A DNA stretch of 5,628 bases, taken from NCBI GenBank assembly GCA_902795955.1, contig CADBNJ010000068.1, positions 1-5,628 on the forward strand, read 5' to 3'. The translations under genes were made by a program, and so were the position numbers. The DNA comes from Oscillospiraceae bacterium (GTDB taxonomy: Bacteria > Bacillota > Clostridia > Saccharofermentanales > Saccharofermentanaceae). Positions 1 to 4,344 of this stretch are shown in pieces (the first letter of the stretch is position 1; each line of letters begins with the position of its first letter). A model generated the notes under the pieces. It did not search any database, was not told the origin of the DNA, and saw nothing but the letters and a program-made list of their open reading frames with translations.

Positions 1-235
1 CGGAGCAGCAGCTGCAGCTGAGCAGACAGAGTTCACAGTTGTTCTTAAGAGCTTCGGTGATTCCAAGATGGGCGTTATCAAGGCAGTCAAGGACGTTATG
101 GGTCTTGGCCTTAAGGAAGCTAAGGAGCTCGTTGAGAAGGCTCCTGTTAACCTCAAGGAAGGCGTTTCCAAGGATGAGGCTGATGAGCTCGTTAAGAAGC
201 TCGACGGCTGCGGCGCAGAGATCGAAGTTAAGTAA
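1..235 (+). CDS. rplL: Ribosomal protein L7/L12, C-terminal part (5' end outside window)
   Basis: This is the 3' end of the gene for the ribosomal stalk protein L7/L12, which recruits translational GTPases to the 50S subunit. Reading from base 2, the 77 visible residues begin in the Ala-rich hinge ([11 protein letters not shown]) and cover the whole C-terminal domain. The family signature is clear: [19 protein letters not shown], then [15 protein letters not shown], then [17 protein letters not shown] and the typical ending AEIEVK before TAA at 233-235. The N-terminal dimerisation domain lies upstream of the window. A cysteine near the C-terminus ([10 protein letters not shown]) stands where Ala or Glu is more usual; no function is claimed for it. 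In most bacteria rplJ-rplL leads into rpoB-rpoC, but here a terminator and an unrelated sigma-factor gene follow. Identification is very secure. Confidence 0.97.
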   Translation, partial: GAAAAAEQTEFTVVLKSFGDSKMGVIKAVKDVMGLGLKEAKELVEKAPVNLKEGVSKDEADELVKKLDGCGAEIEVK

Positions 236-259
236 TTTAACTGAAGACGTAATCGTATC

Positions 260-292
260 AAGGGTGTTCCGGATGACCGGGACACCCTTTTT
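260..292 (+). terminator. Rho-independent terminator of rplL
   Basis: A 13-bp stem pairs 260-272 (AAGGGTGTTCCGG) with 277-289 (CCGGGACACCCTT) around an ATGA loop, with one G-U wobble. A run of T at 288-292 follows directly. It starts 24 bases after the rplL stop codon, so it closes the ribosomal-protein transcript before the sigma-factor gene. Confidence 0.92.
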
Positions 293-307
293 AGATCGTA
301 AATAATA

Positions 308-336
308 TTGACAAAACAAAAAGTTTAAACAAGAAT
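308..336 (+). promoter_or_regulatory. Possible housekeeping promoter upstream of the sigma-fusion gene
   Basis: A perfect TTGACA (-35) lies at 308-313. With a 17-base spacer the -10 position holds AAGAAT at 331-336, only four of six matches to TATAAT. The -35 is convincing and the -10 is weak. It could give basal transcription of the downstream sigma gene, or be chance in this A-rich stretch. Confidence 0.35.
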
Positions 337-363
337 GAACCTGATGCTTTTGAGATTGTCTTA
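336..363 (+). promoter_or_regulatory. Candidate ECF sigma (sigma-E-like) promoter, possible autoregulation
   Basis: TGAACCT (336-342), 15 bases, then GTCTTA (358-363) fits the E. coli sigma-E type pattern GGAACTT-N15-GTCTAA at five of seven and five of six positions, with identical spacing. The predicted start site near 370 would give a leader of about 30 bases to the ATG at 400. Because the next gene encodes an ECF sigma factor, and ECF genes often transcribe themselves, this is a sensible autoregulatory promoter. The true specificity of this sigma factor is unknown. Confidence 0.5.
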
Positions 364-399
364 TGGTTATAAAACCAAAAAGACACGGAGGGTGAAATA

Positions 400-2526
400 A
401 TGGATTTCAATGCTATTACAGAGGAGATCAGAAAGTTCCAGTCAGGTGATACGGAGGTATTCAATGACATATATGAGGGGACATACAGACTCGTTTACGG
501 AGAGTGCTATGGCATCTTAAGATCTGAAGAGGATGCTCTTGACCTCACACAGGATACTTACCTGTCGATATATCAGACACTGGATAAGCTGGAGGAACCC
601 GGAACATATTCAAAGTGGATGACTACAATAGCGCGCAATAAGTGTCTCAACTACCTTCAGAAGCATAACAGGGTATCCTACACGGATAATGATATGGACC
701 TGGATCTCGCGTCCGACGACTGGACGGAAGTTGACGGACTTCCCGATTCTTTCCTGGAGGACGAAGAGAAGAAGACGATCATAAACAACATACTCAAGGA
801 CTCCCTCAGCGAAGTCCAGTATCAGACCATATTCATGCATTACTATAACGACATGCAGGTCGAAGACATTGCAGCCGAGATGGGATGTCCCGCGGGCACG
901 GTGAAAACAAGGCTTAAGTCGGCCCGTGACAAATTCAAGGAGGCGCTTGAGAAGTATCTGTCCGATAACAAGATCGTTCTCGGTGCCGGTGTCGGAACAC
1001 CGTTCCTCACAAAATTCTTCACGGCACAGGTCAACGCAATGCCGATCCCTTCCATACCGTCATTTGTTCCGGCAGTTCCGGCCGTTACTGCGGCTCCCGT
1101 AACGACAGCGGTCTCATCACCCGCCGGCAATATCGCTGCAGCAGGTGTTAAGAACACGGCAAACAAGGCTGCCTCTCACGGCATAAGAGGGCTTGCATCC
1201 TCAACAGGCGGCAAGGTGCTGATCGGCGGTATAGGTCTTATCGGAGGCGGCGCCATCATCGCGGGCGGTGTGCTTCTCGTTAATCAGCTCACAAAGAAGC
1301 AGGAAGTTAAGATCGATCTTAACGAATATATCGAGTACAAGGTTGACGGTTATAACGGCGAGGGCAAGCTGAGTTATTCCATCGATTACGACAAGATCAA
1401 TGCTGCGATCCCGAGCAGTAAGGACATAAAGAATGCTGATGTCTCCAAGATGGTATCAGGTTCCTGGGATAAGGATAAGGCGCTGGCTAACGGCGATGAG
1501 ATCAGATTTACCTGGGTGGAGCAGGACGGAACTGACGAATTCGAAGAGAAGGCGGGTGTTGTTCTCAAACATAAAGATATCGTATACGTGGTTGAAGGGC
1601 TCGAAGAAAAGCCGGCTGTGGAGATCAACGTTTTCGATTATGCTGATTTAAGTGTCAAGGTGGAAGGCAATGATACCGTGGCAAGTGTGGTGCTGAGCCC
1701 TGACTGCCCTGTTAAGGATGTCACATTCAAGGTCACGCCCGATAAGGGACTTCTGGAAGGCGATACTGTTACGGTCACTGTCGAGGGAGAAGTGAGCGGA
1801 TATGTATTTAAGGAGACGAGCAAGGAATTTGTCGTGCCTGCCATCGAGAGGGAAGTCAAGGTCTTGGACGGCGAAGTGCTGACAGTTCCCGGCATATTCA
1901 AGGTAACGATCCCCGTAGTGGAGATCAGTGGATTTGACATGACCGAAGTCAACAATAAGATAAGTGCTGAATTCGATTTCTTCCGCGAAATGCTTGATGT
2001 TGATCCTTCTCTTGCCAATGACTTCACGCCCATGTCTGAATCGTTCTGTTCTTATGATACTGTTAACGGCATCATGACCATTACCGTAGTGGTTCCTGAG
2101 TACAACTGGGCTTTGTGGAGAGGCGACTATACATATAAGTTCCGTATCTCAACACAGACCGGCAAACTCCTCACAGATGAAGATATGAAGGAAATATACG
2201 GAGTTGATGAGGCAGAGTTCAGAGAACTCGTATACAACACTGTAAAGAAGGCCATGGATGACGAGAACAAAGAGACTGACCACGCTTCGTATTTCCCGAA
2301 GGATCCCAAAAAGAGCTGGCTTGGATTGGATATCTACCACCAGAATCTGGGAGATGATGTAATAGGATCTGCTGTTCCGTTCCTCTCCGATGAAGGCCAT
2401 CTTTGCTTCAGTATATCGCTTTATACTGACAACAACGAGATGTATTGGGATCTGGAATTTGACACGGTCACGGGAATGCACCGTGATGCTTACAACAAAA
2501 AGTGGAGAAAGAGTTGGCTTGAGTAG
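400..2526 (+). CDS. Membrane-tethered ECF sigma factor fused to an RsiV-like extracytoplasmic sensor domain
   Basis: This 708-residue protein joins a transcription factor to a membrane sensor. Residues about 20-92 are sigma region 2 (EEDALDLTQDTYLSIYQ, then SKWMTTIARNKCLNYLQK). Residues about 127-185 are region 4, with the helix-turn-helix VEDIAAEMGCPAGTVKTRL. A low-complexity Ala/Pro/Val/Thr linker (about 212-260) leads to one membrane helix (about 271-296, Gly/Ile-rich, followed by TKK). The sigma part should be cytoplasmic and the rest outside. The outer part has two degenerate modules (about 304-400 and 405-482), each with a (N/E)GD turn followed by a beta strand. A C-terminal region (about 484-690) resembles the DUF4163/DUF3298 part of the anti-sigma factor RsiV: PGIFKVTIPVVEISG, VNNKI, ISTQTGKLLTDEDM. 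No separate anti-sigma domain is visible. The start is supported by GGAGGG at 387-392, seven bases upstream. The sigma assignment is firm, the RsiV likeness is good but remote, and release by proteolysis is inferred. Confidence 0.9.
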   Translation: MDFNAITEEIRKFQSGDTEVFNDIYEGTYRLVYGECYGILRSEEDALDLTQDTYLSIYQTLDKLEEPGTYSKWMTTIARNKCLNYLQKHNRVSYTDNDMDLDLASDDWTEVDGLPDSFLEDEEKKTIINNILKDSLSEVQYQTIFMHYYNDMQVEDIAAEMGCPAGTVKTRLKSARDKFKEALEKYLSDNKIVLGAGVGTPFLTKFFTAQVNAMPIPSIPSFVPAVPAVTAAPVTTAVSSPAGNIAAAGVKNTANKAASHGIRGLASSTGGKVLIGGIGLIGGGAIIAGGVLLVNQLTKKQEVKIDLNEYIEYKVDGYNGEGKLSYSIDYDKINAAIPSSKDIKNADVSKMVSGSWDKDKALANGDEIRFTWVEQDGTDEFEEKAGVVLKHKDIVYVVEGLEEKPAVEINVFDYADLSVKVEGNDTVASVVLSPDCPVKDVTFKVTPDKGLLEGDTVTVTVEGEVSGYVFKETSKEFVVPAIEREVKVLDGEVLTVPGIFKVTIPVVEISGFDMTEVNNKISAEFDFFREMLDVDPSLANDFTPMSESFCSYDTVNGIMTITVVVPEYNWALWRGDYTYKFRISTQTGKLLTDEDMKEIYGVDEAEFRELVYNTVKKAMDDENKETDHASYFPKDPKKSWLGLDIYHQNLGDDVIGSAVPFLSDEGHLCFSISLYTDNNEMYWDLEFDTVTGMHRDAYNKKWRKSWLE

Positions 2527-2546
2527 TAATAACTTATAATACTTTC

Positions 2547-2575
2547 TTGACATTACTCCGCTAAGTTGCTACAAT
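2547..2575 (+). promoter_or_regulatory. Strong promoter of the tRNA-Met/tRNA-Glu operon
   Basis: TTGACA at 2547-2552, a 17-base spacer and TACAAT at 2570-2575 form a near-consensus vegetative promoter. Transcription should begin near 2581-2583, giving a leader of about 23 bases before the tRNA at 2605. It starts only 20 bases after the stop codon of the sigma-fusion gene. No terminator lies between them, so read-through from that gene into the tRNAs is possible. Confidence 0.85.
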
Positions 2576-2576
2576 C

Positions 2577-2603
2577 TTTAAGCGCCCGAGGGGGCGACTT
2601 AAA
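2577..2603 (+). other. Perfect dyad / leader hairpin between tRNA promoter and tRNA-Met
   Basis: TTTAAG (2577-2582) and CGCCC (2583-2587) pair with GGGCG (2592-2596) and CTTAAA (2598-2603) around a GAGG loop, leaving A2597 bulged. As DNA the dyad spans the expected transcription start. In RNA begun near 2582 only the inner G+C-rich stem would form, just upstream of the mature tRNA 5' end. Its role is unknown. Confidence 0.7.
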
Positions 2604-2604
2604 T

Positions 2605-2681
2605 GGCGGCATAGCTCAGTTGGCCAGAGCGTCCGGTTCATACCCGGCAGGTCGCAGGTTCGAATCCCGCTGCCGCTACCA
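2605..2681 (+). tRNA. tRNA-Met (CAT anticodon), elongator type
   Basis: The 77-base cloverleaf includes the encoded CCA. Acceptor GGCGGCA pairs with TGCCGCT (G1-U72 wobble), the D stem is GCTC/GAGC, the anticodon loop TTCATAC carries CAT at 2639-2641, and the T loop is TTCGAAT. The body closely resembles the remembered Bacillus elongator tRNA-Met, including the G1-U72 pair and the ...GCTACCA ending. G1-U72 is a base pair, whereas bacterial initiator tRNA has a mismatch there. A tRNA-Ile2 with modified CAT was considered but fits the body less well. Two mismatches are visible: U27-C43 in the anticodon stem (2632/2648) and A51-C63 in the T stem (2656/2668). Confidence 0.95.
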
Positions 2682-2686
2682 AACAA

Positions 2687-2761
2687 GGCCCGTTGGTCAA
2701 TCGGTTAAGACGTCGCCCTTTCACGGCGGAGTGACGAGTTCGACTCTCGTACGGGTCACCA
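2687..2761 (+). tRNA. tRNA-Glu (TTC anticodon)
   Basis: The 75-base cloverleaf includes the encoded CCA and lies five bases after tRNA-Met in the same transcript. Acceptor GGCCCGT pairs with ACGGGTC (G2-U71 wobble). The anticodon stem TCGCC/GGCGG encloses loop CTTTCAC with TTC at 2720-2722, and the T arm is ACGAG-TTCGACT-CTCGT. The sequence is very like Gram-positive tRNA-Glu. The CCA is followed at once by a second CCA (2762-2764), which should be removed in 3' processing. Confidence 0.97.
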
Positions 2762-2770
2762 CCAGGCTAC

Positions 2771-2800
2771 AAGCTGTCTCGTATATCGGGACAGTTTTTT
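2771..2800 (+). terminator. Rho-independent terminator of the tRNA operon
   Basis: CTGTCTCG (2774-2781) pairs with CGGGACAG (2787-2794), with one G-U wobble, around a TATAT loop. Six T residues (2795-2800) follow, and A2771-A2772 can extend the stem into the T run. It would also stop any read-through from the sigma-fusion gene. Confidence 0.9.
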
Positions 2801-2816
2801 ATTGTTGTGATATACT
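2788..2816 (+). promoter_or_regulatory. Candidate extended -10 promoter for the polytopic membrane protein gene
   Basis: TATACT at 2811-2816 is preceded by TGA at 2808-2810, giving an extended -10 (TGnTATACT). With a 17-base spacer the -35 position reads GGGACA (2788-2793), four of six matches, and lies inside the 3' arm of the tRNA terminator. Transcription would start near 2823, about 21 bases before the ATG at 2844. Confidence 0.5.
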
Positions 2817-2843
2817 CAACTCATCAATTACCGAAGGAAACAT

Positions 2844-4274
2844 ATGAAGGCAGATACCGGTAAGAACAGAATACTCCGCATAATATTGCCGCTGATCATC
2901 ATATCTTCGGTTCTTGCATTTATGCTCTACTGTAATTTCCATACGAGCATGCTGGTGGATGATTACGGCTACTGCTTTGATTTCAGCACGGGATGGGACA
3001 GTCCCAATCCCGACGGGCTTGTTCCGCCGCCTGCCTCCGGGAGGATAGATGACGTGTTCTCCATATTCGCGTCAATGGCAAGTCACAGACAGTGCCACAG
3101 CGGAAGAGTATTATCTCATTTCCTCGTCCAGCTTTTCCTTATGATGCCCAAATGGGTATTCAACATATTCAATTCATTGATGTTCATCCTTCAGGCGGTG
3201 ATGATATATCTCTGCGGAACTGTCCTTACGGGGAAGAAGTCTCTTACGGGAGCTGCTGCGGCTGTTCTCTTTACATTCATGAGCCTTTTCCTGTTCCAGC
3301 CTGTTTACGGTGAGATCAATCTATGGCTTGACGGGTCGCTTAATTATCTCTGGACATCGACATACACGGTAATTTACATATATTTCTATCTAAGGCTGTT
3401 CAAGACGGGGGAATTCTCAAAGAATACTGCGGTCAGCATTCTGTTCGCGGTATCCGGATTTGCCGTAGGCATGTCTCACGAGGTGTCCGGGGCCGCCATG
3501 ATCGTCCTCTCGTTCCTGATCATTGCTTATCTTCATTTCGCCAGGAAAGTTCACAATATACCGTCATATCTGTCTTTTGCTTTTACGGTGGGCGGGTTCC
3601 TCTATCTTCTGCTGGCTCCCAAGGAGCTTAATACACAGATGGCGGGTGGATCATTGACGGAGCTGGCAGGCAAGCTGTTTGAGAACCTTGCTGTCCTGAT
3701 ACAGTTCGCGGCGATACTCGTGCCCCTCCTGTTGCTTGCCATAGTCCTGTTCGCGGCGGCAGTGCGTGCCAAAGCCGGCAAGGACGTCACTGCTTTTACG
3801 GTTATACTGTTCCTGACGATGGCCGCGTCTTTCTGTTCGCTCGCATTCGCGTCGTACATTGCCCCGAGGTGCCTGTTCGTCATCTCAGTCATGCTCGTGC
3901 TTTGCTGCGTCATCCTTATGACCGTGCTGCTGCAGAAGAAGGGAATGCACACATACATAATCTTTGCTTTCGCGGGTGTGATGGCAATACTGACCGCAGT
4001 TCTCGCCGTGAAGGGAATAAAAGACATCAATGCCGTTTATGCTTTCACCGTGCGCAATGAGGAATACATCATGGAGTGCAGACAGAACGGGACGGAGGAC
4101 GTGAAGATCCCGGAGCTTGCCCGTGACGGGCTGAGCGAATGCTGCGCGGTCAAATATCTCAAATACATTGACGGATACAACAGCAATTCATGGCCCAACA
4201 TCTACATGGCGAAATACTACGGCGTAAGATCCGTCTCCTTCAGCGGCGAGATCGTGGACGTAAATAACCGGTAA
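2844..4274 (+). CDS. Polytopic membrane protein, probable DUF6056 / GT-C-like family
   Basis: This 476-residue integral membrane protein has about ten or eleven predicted helices: one near the N-terminus (about 12-30) and the rest between about 104 and 388. Between the first two helices is a long, probably extracytoplasmic loop starting LVDDYGYCFDF (Asp39-Asp40), with HSGRVLSHFL at about 85-94. An acidic pair in the first outer loop is typical of GT-C glycosyltransferase-like proteins. The DDY, GR and SHEVSG (about 211-216) motifs fit what I recall of the uncharacterised DUF6056 family. The last 85 residues form a soluble tail ending in an AKYYGVRSVSFSG stretch. GAAGGA at 2833-2838 is a suitable ribosome binding site for the ATG. 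A role in moving or transferring surface sugars is inference. No terminator follows the stop, and the next promoter begins four bases later. Confidence 0.75.
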   Translation: MKADTGKNRILRIILPLIIISSVLAFMLYCNFHTSMLVDDYGYCFDFSTGWDSPNPDGLVPPPASGRIDDVFSIFASMASHRQCHSGRVLSHFLVQLFLMMPKWVFNIFNSLMFILQAVMIYLCGTVLTGKKSLTGAAAAVLFTFMSLFLFQPVYGEINLWLDGSLNYLWTSTYTVIYIYFYLRLFKTGEFSKNTAVSILFAVSGFAVGMSHEVSGAAMIVLSFLIIAYLHFARKVHNIPSYLSFAFTVGGFLYLLLAPKELNTQMAGGSLTELAGKLFENLAVLIQFAAILVPLLLLAIVLFAAAVRAKAGKDVTAFTVILFLTMAASFCSLAFASYIAPRCLFVISVMLVLCCVILMTVLLQKKGMHTYIIFAFAGVMAILTAVLAVKGIKDINAVYAFTVRNEEYIMECRQNGTEDVKIPELARDGLSECCAVKYLKYIDGYNSNSWPNIYMAKYYGVRSVSFSGEIVDVNNR

Positions 4275-4278
4275 ATCC

Positions 4279-4306
4279 TTGACATCTCACAAATCAGTAT
4301 TATTAT
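4279..4306 (+). promoter_or_regulatory. Promoter of the LicC/LicA-like fusion gene
   Basis: TTGACA (4279-4284), a 16-base spacer and TATTAT (4301-4306, five of six) form a good vegetative promoter directly after the preceding gene. The expected start site, about 4312-4314, falls inside the first copy of the TGTTCGTGAACA repeat. That is a natural place for repressor control. Confidence 0.75.
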
Positions 4307-4307
4307 A

Positions 4308-4344
4308 TGTTCGTGAACAACGAAAGGAGATGTGTTCGTGAACA
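4308..4344 (+). repeat. Two identical 12-bp near-palindromes flanking the RBS and covering the start codon
   Basis: TGTTCGTGAACA occurs exactly at 4308-4319 and again at 4333-4344, 25 bases apart start to start. Each copy has perfect 5-base inverted arms (TGTTC/GAACA) around a GT centre, as expected of a dimeric repressor site. In RNA the two copies could also pair with each other over 12 positions (ten Watson-Crick, two G-U). That would leave the AGGAG site in a 13-base loop and put the GTG start in the stem. Confidence 0.75.
4325..4329 (+). promoter_or_regulatory. Ribosome binding site that fixes the GTG start at 4338
   Basis: AGGAG at 4325-4329 lies eight bases before GTG at 4338. A second in-frame GTG at 4332 is only two bases away and too close. 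The first in-frame ATG, codon 10 at 4365, would cut into the helix-turn-helix and lacks such a site. Confidence 0.8.

Noticed and set aside
39..305. 88-residue open frame overlapping the end of rplL
   Set aside because: It is an out-of-frame shadow of rplL, runs through the terminator, is rich in Arg/Ser with no recognisable domain, and has no ribosome binding site.
364..377. Small inverted repeat TGGTT/AACCA in the leader of the sigma-fusion gene
   Set aside because: A five-pair A+T-rich stem is too short to support as an operator or riboswitch without conservation data.
1638..2033. Antisense frames under the sigma-fusion gene, the longest 131 residues
   Set aside because: They are Ser/Thr-rich mirror translations of a well-supported gene and have no start signals or recognisable domains.
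2535..2540. Perfect TATAAT just after the stop codon of the sigma-fusion gene
   Set aside because: The upstream -35 position offers only TTGGCT with a 15-base spacer; the TTGACA/TACAAT pair at 2547-2575 is far better placed for the tRNAs.
2566..2847. 93-residue open frame across the tRNA region
   Set aside because: It reads through both tRNA genes and the terminator; the translation is simply tRNA sequence.
4332..4334. Alternative GTG start two codons upstream of 4338
   Set aside because: It lies only two bases after the AGGAG site, too close for initiation; 4338 has normal spacing.
4308..4344. LexA / SOS box interpretation of the TGTTCGTGAACA repeats
   Set aside because: The Gram-positive LexA box has the order GAAC-N4-GTTC; here the half-sites are in the opposite order with a two-base centre.
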